From assembly GCA_021162745.1 (NCBI GenBank), contig JAGGYC010000051.1:1-64000 (forward strand): a stretch of 64,000 nucleotides of DNA, given 5' to 3'. Below, piece after piece: positions 31,790 through 41,512 of this stretch. Made by a program: the position numbers and the translations under genes. The notes below the pieces were generated by a model. It worked only from the letters and a program-made list of their open reading frames with translations, did not search any database and was not told the DNA's origin. Source of the DNA: Desulfuromonas sp. Its GTDB lineage: Bacteria > Desulfobacterota > Desulfuromonadia > Desulfuromonadales > Desulfuromonadaceae. Each line of letters starts with the position of its first letter. The stretch's first letter is position 1.

Positions 31790-32114
31790 GGTTTAAGTCT
31801 CCATAACATATTGATAATGCTGTTTTCATATCATATTTATCGTTGATCAGGCAATCGGAAAACCGCCGACAATGACAAACGTAAAACGGATGAACATTGC
31901 CGTAGAATATGATAAATATGAAATCTTGATAAGTATGACAATCTAGCAACAACAGATAAGTTGGCTCTGCAAAAAAATCATTCTGCATGACATCGCGTTT
32001 TTCGAGGACAAAAAAATCCATCGTGGATGTCGATTTCTCGAAAAAACCGCTGCACCGCCACAGGTGCGGACTTTATTGCGACGCCATCAAGTATAACTTC
32101 CACAGGAGAATACG

Positions 32115-33077
32115 GTGAAACAAAAAAAATCTATCCACACATGGCTGACATTATTCGCCATGATCATCGTCCTGCCCATTGCCAGCGGCTGCGTGAGTAA
32201 AAACGCCTACCAGCAACAACTCGACCAGAGTAATTCACTACGTGCCGATCTGTTCGAAACCAGCCGTAAACTTGCCGACCTGCAGATCGAACAACAGAAT
32301 CTGCAACAACAGTTGGCAGAAAGTCTGGATCAAAACAATACTTTGAACCAACAAAATATTGAAGCGCTGGCAGAGATCGACCGCCAGGCCAATATCTATA
32401 TGGCGCGCAAACAGCAGACGATCGAGCAGATCAGCCAGTTACAACAACAGCAACAGACCCTGCAAAAGGAACAACAACTCCAGCAACAACGCTATCAAGA
32501 GCTTGAGAGCAACAAAGAGCAACTTGAACAGGTGAGCAGTGAGCAGTCCGGGGAGATCTCCTCTTTACAGCAAGAACTGGAACATGAGCGGATTGCCCGC
32601 CAAGCCCGCCTGGCTAAACTTTCTAAAACCTATAATACCCTGGTCGCCAGCCTCGAAGAGGAGATTCAGCGCGGCGAGGTAACCATCAGCCAACTCAAGG
32701 GCAAGCTGTCCGTTAACCTGGTCGAAAAGATTCTGTTTGCCTCCGGCTCTGCGGATCTGACTTCGGCCGGCACAAAGGTGATCCAGCAGGTCGGTAATGT
32801 ATTAAAACAGGTGGACGATAAAAATATCCGCGTCGAAGGACATACGGACAACCTGCGCATCAGTAAGAGTTTACAGGGCAAATTCCCCAGCAACTGGGAG
32901 TTATCCGCCGCTCGTGCCGCCAATGTTGTCCGCTTCTTGCAACGTGAAGTGGGCATAGCAGGAACAAAACTGGAGATCGGTGCTTACGGTCCCTTCCGTC
33001 CGGTTGCCGACAACGCCAGCGTCGAAGGTCGAGCCCAAAACCGCCGCATCCAGATCGTGTTGGTTCCCAACACTTAA
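32115..33077 (+). CDS. OmpA-family envelope protein, lipoprotein-like N-terminus with long Gln-rich coiled coil
   Basis: IASGCVSKNAY lipobox-like; Q-rich coiled coil; C-terminal OmpA domain EGHTDNLRISKSLQGKFPSNWELSAARAANVVRFL. Confidence 0.9.
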   Translation: MKQKKSIHTWLTLFAMIIVLPIASGCVSKNAYQQQLDQSNSLRADLFETSRKLADLQIEQQNLQQQLAESLDQNNTLNQQNIEALAEIDRQANIYMARKQQTIEQISQLQQQQQTLQKEQQLQQQRYQELESNKEQLEQVSSEQSGEISSLQQELEHERIARQARLAKLSKTYNTLVASLEEEIQRGEVTISQLKGKLSVNLVEKILFASGSADLTSAGTKVIQQVGNVLKQVDDKNIRVEGHTDNLRISKSLQGKFPSNWELSAARAANVVRFLQREVGIAGTKLEIGAYGPFRPVADNASVEGRAQNRRIQIVLVPNT

Positions 33078-33094
33078 AGATGGCTACACCATCA

Positions 33095-33745
33095 TCAGGG
33101 GTTCAGTTCCCGCCAGACCTTCAACCACGATTTTTCCAGGTTGAGTCCGGCAACACTGTGTTCCGGGCGGGGCTGGGCGACAAAACGGATCACATCCAGC
33201 TGACAGTGTTCAACGGCGGCAAGGGACTGTTTAATCGGGGCATTCAGACTCAGTTCGACCGCCCCGTCATGGAAGAAACCCAGCGCTTCTCCACGCCGAT
33301 AGAAGATCATCGCCACCTTAGATTCGACATGGAGTCGCAGACAACCACTGAATCCCGTCGCCTCAAGATAACTCAACAGGCGATCGACATCGACCAGGGT
33401 CATGGCTTGATGTTCGAACTCCACCTTCCCTTCACAGGTTTTACGTATCAGAGCAGCCAAACGTTGATCCAGTCGATAGATCGCCAACTGACAGGGTTCC
33501 CCCTGGATCATACGAAAAATCTGCTCAACAGCCTGCTCGCCCGCCAAGTGGTCGGAACCGGTCATCCACAATGCCGCCGATATTTTACCCTCTTCGTAGC
33601 AGATAATCCCATGGCTGATTTCACCATCGAAAGACAAATAGCCACTAAAGCTGTTGCTGCACAACTTGAGCAGAGCGTCGGGCATTTTCAAACGCGAGGG
33701 GTCAAGATTCTCCTTGACGGTCTTACCGCGGGGCAACACGAACAT
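33095..33745 (-). CDS. DUF4388-like protein of unknown function
   Basis: Two repeats of the type GYLSFDGEISHGIICYEEGKISAALW and GCLRLHVESKVAMIFYRRGEALGFF. Confidence 0.6.
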   Translation of the reverse strand: MFVLPRGKTVKENLDPSRLKMPDALLKLCSNSFSGYLSFDGEISHGIICYEEGKISAALWMTGSDHLAGEQAVEQIFRMIQGEPCQLAIYRLDQRLAALIRKTCEGKVEFEHQAMTLVDVDRLLSYLEATGFSGCLRLHVESKVAMIFYRRGEALGFFHDGAVELSLNAPIKQSLAAVEHCQLDVIRFVAQPRPEHSVAGLNLEKSWLKVWRELNP

Positions 33746-33800
33746 AGTTTCACCTCAATAATGAAATAAGTCTCTTGGATTTCAGCATCCACCACGGTCG

Positions 33801-35729
33801 TTACATTGTCAAGTCGTGCTGCAATGTCTCCCACTGCTGGTACAACTGCTCAAGAATCTCGCTGATCTCGATATGTTGTTTCGACATGGCCGAAAAACGC
33901 TCGCTATCCTGATAAAGCTCCGGATCGGCCATCTCCTGTTCAAAATCGGCCTGTTGCTGCTCTGTTTTCTCAATCTGACCTTCAAGCTGCTGTAGCTGCT
34001 TTTCCAATTTACGCTGAAGCCGCTGCTCCTCTTTGCGTCGTGCATGTTCCTGTTTACGCTGTTCTTTGTCATTACTCCCCGCGCTGACAATCTTGTTTGC
34101 AATATGTTCAACCCGCTGCTCGGCATGATCGCTACAGCCCTCGGCCTGTTTACTGCGCAAGAAATCAGCATAGTTGCCGGGATGGGATTCGATATGCCCC
34201 TTGCCGACATCGATGATCCGGCTGGCCAAAGCATCAACAAAATAACGATCATGAGAAACAAACACCAGGGTTCCCGTGTAGCTTTTCAAGGCTTGCAGCA
34301 ACACGTCCTTGGACTGCAAGTCGAGATGGTTGGTCGGCTCATCCAAAAGCATCAGATTGGCCGGCCGCAACAGCAAGATCGCCAGCGCCAACCGATTGCG
34401 TTCACCACCGGACAAAACCGACACACGCTTGTGAACATCGTCGCCGCTGAACAAAAAGGTGCCGAGCACATCACGCAACTTAGGCACCATCGCCACCGGC
34501 GAGCCTGCCGTAATCTCCTCCAGCACCGTGCGCTTCGGATTGAGAATCTGGGCTTGGTCCTGAGCGAAATAGGCCAGCTCAAGATTATGGCCTTCCTTGC
34601 GCTCACCATCGCTTGGCTGTTCGATCCCCGCCAGCAACCGCATCAAAGTCGATTTACCGGCGCCGTTGGCACCGACCAGGGCAATGCGCTCTTCGCGATT
34701 GACCGTCAGATCCACGCCACTGAGCACCTGATGCTCACCATAACGTTGACCGGCCTGGTTCAATTCCAGCAGTTCCTTGCCGCCGCGCGACGGCTGCGGG
34801 AAGGTGAAGGCAATTTTTTTGCGCTGCGGCGGGATCTGTATCCGCTCAATCTTCTCCAACTGGCGAACTCGACTTTGCACCTGACTGGCTTTATTGGCCT
34901 GATAACGAAAACGGCTGATGAAGGCCTCAATCCGTTCAATCTCTTCATCCTGACGCTGTTTCTCGGCGCGCAACGCCGCCACGCGCCGATCCCGCTCTTT
35001 AAGATACAAGGTGTAGTTGCCGGGATATTCGGTGAGATCACCATTCCAGACCTCGACAATCCGCTGCACGACTTGGTCCATAAAATAGCGATCGTGCGAA
35101 ACCAGCACCACGGAAAACGGATAGTTACTCAGATAGTTTTCCAGCCAGTCGCGAGCAGGCAGGTCGAGGTGGTTGGTCGGCTCATCCAGTAGCAACAGAT
35201 TGGGCCGTTGCAACAGCAAGCGTGCCAGGGCAATCCGCATCTGCCAACCACCGGAGAACTGTTCACAGGGTTTCTGCCAATCCTCCTCGCTGAAACCGAG
35301 GCCATGTAGCACCCGGGCAATATCGGCCTCCAGGGTAAAACCGCCACGCAAACTATAAAGATCCTGTAGATGCGCATAGCGCTCCAGATCCTTTTCATCG
35401 GCACTTGCTGAAATCTTACCTTCCAACTGTTCAATCTCTTCCGCCATGTCCAGCAACTCAGAACAGGCACTACGCACCTCTTCAAACAGACTGCTGCCCT
35501 GATAACTGAGACCATCCTGCGGCAGGTAACCAAAGGTAGTGCCACGGGCGACAATCACATCGCCCTTGTCGCAGGTGTTTAACCCACACAACAGTTTAAG
35601 CAGGGTTGACTTTCCGGCACCGTTTTCACCGCACAAACCGACACGTGCACCGGGACGAATATGCCAATTAACATTGTTGAAAATTTTACGGCCGGAAAAA
35701 TCGACCTCGACATTTTTTAATTGCAACAT
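33801..35729 (-). CDS. ABC-F family ATP-binding cassette protein
   Basis: Two ABC domains (GENGAGKSTLLKLL; GANGAGKSTLMRLL), LSGGERNRLALA, LLDEPTNHLDL x2, no TM segments, C-terminal coiled coil. Confidence 0.94.
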   Translation of the reverse strand: MLQLKNVEVDFSGRKIFNNVNWHIRPGARVGLCGENGAGKSTLLKLLCGLNTCDKGDVIVARGTTFGYLPQDGLSYQGSSLFEEVRSACSELLDMAEEIEQLEGKISASADEKDLERYAHLQDLYSLRGGFTLEADIARVLHGLGFSEEDWQKPCEQFSGGWQMRIALARLLLQRPNLLLLDEPTNHLDLPARDWLENYLSNYPFSVVLVSHDRYFMDQVVQRIVEVWNGDLTEYPGNYTLYLKERDRRVAALRAEKQRQDEEIERIEAFISRFRYQANKASQVQSRVRQLEKIERIQIPPQRKKIAFTFPQPSRGGKELLELNQAGQRYGEHQVLSGVDLTVNREERIALVGANGAGKSTLMRLLAGIEQPSDGERKEGHNLELAYFAQDQAQILNPKRTVLEEITAGSPVAMVPKLRDVLGTFLFSGDDVHKRVSVLSGGERNRLALAILLLRPANLMLLDEPTNHLDLQSKDVLLQALKSYTGTLVFVSHDRYFVDALASRIIDVGKGHIESHPGNYADFLRSKQAEGCSDHAEQRVEHIANKIVSAGSNDKEQRKQEHARRKEEQRLQRKLEKQLQQLEGQIEKTEQQQADFEQEMADPELYQDSERFSAMSKQHIEISEILEQLYQQWETLQHDLTM

Positions 35730-35777
35730 GACTGATGAAACTTTCGATTAAGTAAACTATTGAATAACGAACAAATA

Positions 35778-35917
35778 TCGTAACTATCAGCATAACGGTA
35801 AATACTCTGGCGACGCCCATGGAAAGGGTATCTACCGCCCGGATGGCGGCAGTTAAGTGCCCATGGATGGGCTTGACGTCCCTTGGAATGGGCGTTGCCA
35901 GAGTATCGGGCTGAATA
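35778..35917. repeat. structured dispersed repeat, copy 1
   Basis: tactctggcgacgcccat...ccgcccggatggcgg...gcccatggatgggc...atgggcgttgccagagta; homologous to 44960-45102. Confidence 0.85.
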
Positions 35918-35928
35918 TTCAGTATGGG

Positions 35929-36339
35929 TCATTCTCGCACCCGGCCCCGCAACTGCTTAGTCTTGCCGCGTTGGGTTTTACGATCCACCCGCTTCTTCCG
36001 CGCATTTTTGGACGGTTTGGTCGCCGTTCGTTTTTTTTCCGTTTTGGTGGCTCGTTGCAACAGCTGTTGCAAACGTTGATAAGCATCGGCTCGATTCAAC
36101 TCCTGGCTGCGATACTGTTGCGCCTTGATGGTCACCACACCATGTTGACTGATACGATGATCCGCAGTTTGCAACAAACGCTGCTTAATCTGTTCAGGCA
36201 ACGAGGAGCGATGAATATCGAATGTTAAAACAACCGCCGTGGACACCTTGTTGACATTCTGCCCACCTGAACCCTGGGCACGAATAGCACGCCACTGCAA
36301 CTGACTGTCATCGATAACAATTTGAGATGTAATACGCAT
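35929..36339 (-). CDS. arfB: alternative ribosome-rescue peptidyl-tRNA hydrolase ArfB
   Basis: RAQGSGGQNVNKVSTAVVLTFDIHRSSLP GGQ domain plus basic C-terminal tail. Confidence 0.92.
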   Translation of the reverse strand: MRITSQIVIDDSQLQWRAIRAQGSGGQNVNKVSTAVVLTFDIHRSSLPEQIKQRLLQTADHRISQHGVVTIKAQQYRSQELNRADAYQRLQQLLQRATKTEKKRTATKPSKNARKKRVDRKTQRGKTKQLRGRVRE

Positions 36340-36452
36340 GAGAACCAGCCTTTAAGCAGTTTTCTTGTCAAAACAGTAGAGCAGTAACAAGCAGTCAACC
36401 CACACAATACGAGGAAGGCGTCACAAGCAGTTCATCGCTAAATAGATACCCC

Positions 36453-36715
36453 GCTCATGATGAAATATCATCTATCAAGTTACGCGGGCCGCAAGGGATC
36501 AGGCCCGTCCTCGCAGCTCGGTCTGCTACGCAGTGCGCACCCTGAAACCGTTGTATGCCACGATTGGTTTCTTTTGTTTAAAAAGCCATTTTTGCTTACT
36601 TTTTGGGGCTTGGCAAAAAGCACGTCGCCGGCGGGGCGAGTCCCGCGAACTTGACCTTGGTTTTAAGAGCTTTTAGATCAACGGTTGTCGGGTTACGCTC
36701 CGCTAACCCGACCTA
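36453..36715 (+). repeat. composite intergenic repeat, copy C
   Basis: Same module order as 17105-17330, followed by REP-like gttgtcgggttacgctccgctaacccgacct at 36684-36714. Confidence 0.85.
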
Positions 36716-36919
36716 AATCATTGCATTCGGCAGCGACAAACGGGAAACACAGTGTAAAACAGCACAGATTCACAGCCCGTAAGTATCTACAATCATACAA
36801 ATACGACCCGACATCGGCTTAAATACGCCGCGATGTCGAATGAAATCCCCGTCGCGACGAGCTAGGCTGTATCCAAAAGAAAGACACACAGTTTCTCTCA
36901 CCCCGAAAGGAGCCTCATC

Positions 36920-37378
36920 ATGCGTCATCATACTTTATTTCTGTTAGCGACCGTCGTACTCGTCAGCAGCTTCACCTCAACCTCATTCGCCAAAGATCGT
37001 GATCGTGATAATCGCCACGACAAAAAAATTCATATTGTCGAGCAGATCGTGCAGGATCGCCATCATGGCAACAACTACCGTTCGGACCATCACCATCAGA
37101 AACAACTGAAAATAGCCAAACAACAACGTCGAATAGCAAAGCAACAGCGCAAGATCATCAAGCAGCAGCGTAAAATTGCCAAGCTGCAGCAGCGTCGCCA
37201 TCAACAGCGACTGGCCCGTCATTACTATAATGACTCAAACTATCGCCAACGGGAACACCGTGATTACAGGCGCTGGGCTACCAATAACCACAACCCGCTA
37301 CGCCACAGCTATCCACAAGTGGTGATCCCGGTTCCGCTTCCACCACTGCCGCGCATCGTACTCCACTTTCCCTGGTAG
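36920..37378 (+). CDS. exported basic protein with KQQRKIAKQQ-type heptad repeats
   Basis: Signal peptide MRHHTLFLLATVVLVSSFTSTSFAKD; IAKQQRRIAKQQRKIIKQQRKIAKLQQRRHQQR; Pro-rich hydrophobic C-terminus; preceded by an RBS (aaaggagcc). Confidence 0.7.
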   Translation: MRHHTLFLLATVVLVSSFTSTSFAKDRDRDNRHDKKIHIVEQIVQDRHHGNNYRSDHHHQKQLKIAKQQRRIAKQQRKIIKQQRKIAKLQQRRHQQRLARHYYNDSNYRQREHRDYRRWATNNHNPLRHSYPQVVIPVPLPPLPRIVLHFPW

Positions 37379-38368
37379 TCAATAATACAATGCCACTGGC
37401 GGCTCCTGAAGAGCCGCCAGTTGTTCGCGTAACTGCAACAGATGCTCCCCCCAGTAGTGCATGGTATTAAACCACGGGAAGTGGATAGGAAAAGTCGGAT
37501 CTTCCCAACGCTCGGCCAACCAGGCACTGTAATGGAGCATACGCAATGAACGCAGGGCCTCAATCAAGCGCAACTGCGTCACCGGAAACTCATAAAATTC
37601 ACTGTAGCCCGCCTCCAACTCTGCCAATTGTGCCGTCTGTCGAGCACGATCCCCCGACAACATCATCCACAAATCCTGAATCGCCGGTGCCATGCGCGCG
37701 TCATCAAAATCAACAAAATGGGGAGCATTATCGCGCCAGAGGATATTACCGGTATGGCAGTCACCGTGAGTACGGATCATTTTAAGATCAGGCACAGCAG
37801 TCATGATCTCATCGATCCCCTGTAGCAGATCGTGGGTGATCACCCGATACGACTCCTGGTATTCAACAGGAATGAAGCGTTCGCGCAGCAGTTCGACACT
37901 CTCATAGCCGAAACTGCGGCTATCCAACGTCGGTCGATGCTCAAAGTTACGTTGGGCGCCAATGCGATGAATCCGCCCCATCAACCGTCCCAGGATCAAC
38001 AGATTGTCCAGGTTGTCCAGTTCCGGCGCATGTCCCCCCTGGCGCGGATAGAGGGCAAAACGAAACTTACCGTAGTGAAACAGGCTTTGGACATCACCGT
38101 TTACCCAGGGGGCGACCACCGGCAATTCATGGTCAACCAACTCAAAACAAAACTGATGTTCTTCGAGAATCTGCGCATCGCTCCAACGCTGTGGGCGGTA
38201 AAATTTAGCGATAAGCGGTTGTTGCTCATCGATTCCCACCTGATAAACGCGATTCTCATAGCTGTTGAGGGCAAAGGTACGGCAGTCACATAAAAAACCC
38301 TGGCTCTCCACGGCATCCATAATAAAACCGGGAGTCAGAGTGTCGAAGGGGTGTTGATCTGCTGTCAT
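37379..38368 (-). CDS. srkA: stress response serine/threonine kinase (SrkA/YihE family)
   Basis: ALNSYENRVYQVGIDE; IAKFYRPQRWSDAQILEEHQF; RTHGDCHTGNILW; HFVDFDDARMAPAIQDLWM. Confidence 0.93.
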   Translation of the reverse strand: MTADQHPFDTLTPGFIMDAVESQGFLCDCRTFALNSYENRVYQVGIDEQQPLIAKFYRPQRWSDAQILEEHQFCFELVDHELPVVAPWVNGDVQSLFHYGKFRFALYPRQGGHAPELDNLDNLLILGRLMGRIHRIGAQRNFEHRPTLDSRSFGYESVELLRERFIPVEYQESYRVITHDLLQGIDEIMTAVPDLKMIRTHGDCHTGNILWRDNAPHFVDFDDARMAPAIQDLWMMLSGDRARQTAQLAELEAGYSEFYEFPVTQLRLIEALRSLRMLHYSAWLAERWEDPTFPIHFPWFNTMHYWGEHLLQLREQLAALQEPPVALYY

Positions 38369-38550
38369 AGTGGTAACGGATTCCCATTGTTTTAAGCAAA
38401 AAATAATGCGTTATAGTAACATGAATAACCAGATTACCCAGCCCTCTAAAACACGTAACCGAGAAGATCATTGACACTACCAGTCAACGGACTCTAATCT
38501 GGCAATATATCAACGGATTAACGGCATTAATCCTCACTCCTGGAGAGATA

Positions 38551-39387
38551 ATGGATTTTTCCCAACTGCTCGACGCTGAAAAACTGATACCACGTATTCT
38601 TGATCTGCTGTTTCTTTACGGACCGAAACTACTGGCAGCCATCGCCATCTTTATCCTCGGTCGCTGGCTGGCCAAACTGGTGCGCAGCACGGTTCAGCGC
38701 ATTCTTAAAAAGAGCAAGGTCGATGAACTGCTGATCTCATTCGTTGGCAGTCTCAGCTACATGGCAATGCTGGCCATGGTCATTATTGCCGCTCTTAACC
38801 AGTTGGGGATTCAAACCACCTCGTTTGTCGCTATCGTCGGTGCCGCCGGTCTGGCCATCGGTCTAGCGTTACAGGGTGCGCTGTCCAACTTTGCCGCCGG
38901 GGTGTTGATGATCATCTTCCGCCCCTTCCAGAACGACGACTACATTGAGGGGGGAGGGGTTTCCGGCGTTGTCAAACATATCCAGATTTTCACCACCGAG
39001 CTGCTGACCCCGGACAACAAACTGGTGATTATTCCCAACTCCAACATGATGAGTGGCAACATCATCAACTACTCGGCCAACAAAACACGGCGTCTCGATC
39101 TGGTGATCGGCGTTGGTTACGATGATGACCTGAGTAAAGTCAAACAGGTTTTGCAGGACATTATCGACAATGAACCACGCTGCCTGAAAAAACCGCAGCC
39201 TACTATCGCCGTTTCCGAGTTGGCCGACAGTTGCGTTAACCTGGTGGTCAGGCCGTGGATTAAAACCGAGGATTACTGGGATCTCTATTTTCATCTAACC
39301 GAAACCATCAAGCTCCGTTTTGATGACGAAGAGATCAGCATCCCCTACCCGCAACATGATGTTCACATGATTAAAGCTGCAGAATAA
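38551..39387 (+). CDS. small-conductance mechanosensitive channel (MscS family)
   Basis: SFVAIVGAAGLAIGLALQGALSNFAAGVLMIIFRPFQNDDYIE; IIPNSNMMSGNIINYS. Confidence 0.96.
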   Translation: MDFSQLLDAEKLIPRILDLLFLYGPKLLAAIAIFILGRWLAKLVRSTVQRILKKSKVDELLISFVGSLSYMAMLAMVIIAALNQLGIQTTSFVAIVGAAGLAIGLALQGALSNFAAGVLMIIFRPFQNDDYIEGGGVSGVVKHIQIFTTELLTPDNKLVIIPNSNMMSGNIINYSANKTRRLDLVIGVGYDDDLSKVKQVLQDIIDNEPRCLKKPQPTIAVSELADSCVNLVVRPWIKTEDYWDLYFHLTETIKLRFDDEEISIPYPQHDVHMIKAAE

Positions 39388-39390
39388 AAA

Positions 39391-39421
39391 CAACATCGGC
39401 CCGCCAATTCGGCGGGCCGAT
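39391..39421. terminator. bidirectional hairpin between convergent genes
   Basis: atcggcccgccaattcggcgggccgat. Confidence 0.65.
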
Positions 39422-39482
39422 CTCTTATCATCATTCGATATGCAGGGCGACGAGCAATGGCCGCCCCAGCTGACCGCCGAGC

Positions 39483-40277
39483 TTAATCACCCTCCTCTTT
39501 CGGACTGTAATGCCGCTTTAGCCAATGGCTCAGACCATCGAGACCGGGAAACAACACCCGCTCGGTAATATTGGCCTGATCCAGCTTGTCCCGCACTTCC
39601 CATTTAAGCGCCGCCGGAATCACAATCTTTTGCCACAGTTGCGGGTGAACATCCAGCCATTGATCCACCGGACAGCAGACATCGGGCATGATGGAGAACA
39701 TGCCATACTGATTGACAATGCGGTCATCAATGGAGGGCGGTTCGACAAACAACAGATAGTTTTCCTCACCGAGCTGAGGCAATTCATTCAGAGAACTGAC
39801 ACACTCACTGAGCATCCCGATGGTGAACACATTGGCTCCCTCTTCGTCGAGCTTTTGCCGAAGAGCCTGCGGCAATTTCTGGTGAGCGAGCAGATAATTA
39901 ACCGACCAGATCACGCCATCACAATCAAATTGCTCAATATCGGCCGTGGCAAAATGGAGGGCAACATACGGTGAATAGGTCCAATCCATCAGTCGGGTCG
40001 GCAAACCGTGATGTTGGGCCAGGGCCAGCCAGTGCCACACCGAATCGCGCTCAACCATACTGCGATGGGCATATTTCTTAAAATTGCGAAGCAGATGCCG
40101 CTCCAGATTGCTGTAATCGCCACCCAGCCGCATCAGGGTCGTCGCCAGGGGATAGGACACATCGGACAAACCACGAAACGCCAACCGCGAGCGGAAACGT
40201 CCGATCTGACCATCCCAGGACTCGGCAAACAGCAGGTTCTGAAGATCGCCCCAATTCTGTGCATAAACCGTCGGCAT
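39483..40277 (-). CDS. FRG domain-containing protein
   Basis: LAFRGLSDVSYPLATTLMR...LALAQHHGLPTRLMDWTYSPYVALHFAT typical FRG motif. Confidence 0.9.
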   Translation of the reverse strand: MPTVYAQNWGDLQNLLFAESWDGQIGRFRSRLAFRGLSDVSYPLATTLMRLGGDYSNLERHLLRNFKKYAHRSMVERDSVWHWLALAQHHGLPTRLMDWTYSPYVALHFATADIEQFDCDGVIWSVNYLLAHQKLPQALRQKLDEEGANVFTIGMLSECVSSLNELPQLGEENYLLFVEPPSIDDRIVNQYGMFSIMPDVCCPVDQWLDVHPQLWQKIVIPAALKWEVRDKLDQANITERVLFPGLDGLSHWLKRHYSPKEEGD

Positions 40278-40491
40278 CGTCACCTCCTCGCGTGTGGTTA
40301 CCATAACAGTTTAACAGCTTATTTCAGATGTGATAAGAATTGGATTGCAATGGAAAAAATGGAGTGGGCGTTGCTTGGATGAGCGAAAATCGGGAATCCC
40401 TTTCATTTTGACCACTCAAGGCAATTAGTCTACACTCACCAGCAGCCCCATTTTGTCGGGCTCATTGCGTTAATCACATAGGAGAAAAACG

Positions 40492-41328
40492 ATGACTATC
40501 CGATTGACAATTCTTTGTGAAAATTCAGTAGGTCGCCCCTTTGGTCTTCTTGGCGAACACGGTTTCGCCTGCTATGTGGAAACGCCAGATGGCAATTACC
40601 TTTTCGACACGGGCCAGGGTCAGACTCTGGTCTGTAACGCCCGTTATCTGGATAAAGACCTGTCAAACATTAAGGCTTTGCTCCTTAGCCACGGACACTA
40701 TGATCATACCGGTGGCCTACCGCAGGTTCTGGAAGGTTGCGACGATTTAGATGTCTACGCTCATCCGGATATTTTTGCTAATCGTTATTGGGAGATTGAA
40801 GGGAAACGGCACTATCTTGGTATCCCCTATCGACGGGAATATCTTGAATGTCTTGGGGCAAATTTTCAGTTACACAGAGAGCTGGTCGAAATTGGTCCGG
40901 GAGTTTTTTTGACTGGTGAGATCCCACGCAACAGTGCTTTTGAAAAAGGTGATATTCAACAATGGGCAGTTACCGAGACAGGTGAGATTCAGAAGCCGGA
41001 TCCATTGTTGGATGATCTGTCTATGGTGATTGCATCGTCGAAGGGGTTAATTATCGTTCTTGGCTGTGCCCACGCTGGACTGGTTAATATTATTGAATAT
41101 GTTACGCAGAAGTTTGCTGGCGAGAAAATTTATGCTGTGGTCGGTGGAACACACCTTGGGTTTTCCAGTGATGATCAATTTGAAGAAACCCTCAAAGTAT
41201 TAGATCAATATCAAATTGAAAAAATTGGTGTTTCCCACTGTACTGGGTTGCCTAAGGCAGCGCAGCTCGCTTCCCGACTTAAAGAGAGGTTTTTCTTTGG
41301 AAATGCAGGGACAGTTCTTAAGGTTTGA
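40492..41328 (+). CDS. MBL-fold metallohydrolase
   Basis: FDTGQGQTL; LLSHGHYDHTGGL; VLGCAHAGLVNI; GVSHCTG. Confidence 0.92.
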   Translation: MTIRLTILCENSVGRPFGLLGEHGFACYVETPDGNYLFDTGQGQTLVCNARYLDKDLSNIKALLLSHGHYDHTGGLPQVLEGCDDLDVYAHPDIFANRYWEIEGKRHYLGIPYRREYLECLGANFQLHRELVEIGPGVFLTGEIPRNSAFEKGDIQQWAVTETGEIQKPDPLLDDLSMVIASSKGLIIVLGCAHAGLVNIIEYVTQKFAGEKIYAVVGGTHLGFSSDDQFEETLKVLDQYQIEKIGVSHCTGLPKAAQLASRLKERFFFGNAGTVLKV

Positions 41329-41447
41329 TACGGAAACGTACGACTTAATCTGATCCTGACTTTTCACCGATCAGGGCGATTCTGAATGTTTTTACTCGAA
41401 AGAAAGGGGCTAACTTGACAAACTGACTATCCCCGCGACCCACTGCA

Positions 41448-41483
41448 ATAAAAAAAGGCCGGAAGCGATGCTTCCGGCCCATA
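41448..41483. terminator. intrinsic terminator
   Basis: aaaaaaaggccggaagcgatgcttccggccc; lies between the MBL-fold (+) and DUF815 (-) genes. Confidence 0.7.
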
Positions 41484-41512
41484 TCGTTAACGATCTCTTT
41501 AAGCTTGTCTGT

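Noticed and set aside
34044-35192. 382-aa ORF antisense to the ABC-F gene
   Set aside because: Shadow ORF of a confidently identified ABC-F gene.
36457-36654. 65-aa ORF (MMKYHL...KSTSPAGRVPRT), also at 47254-47457
   Set aside because: Falls exactly within the composite intergenic repeat; similarity of the two peptides is explained by DNA repeat conservation. Listed as a finding at DNA level instead.
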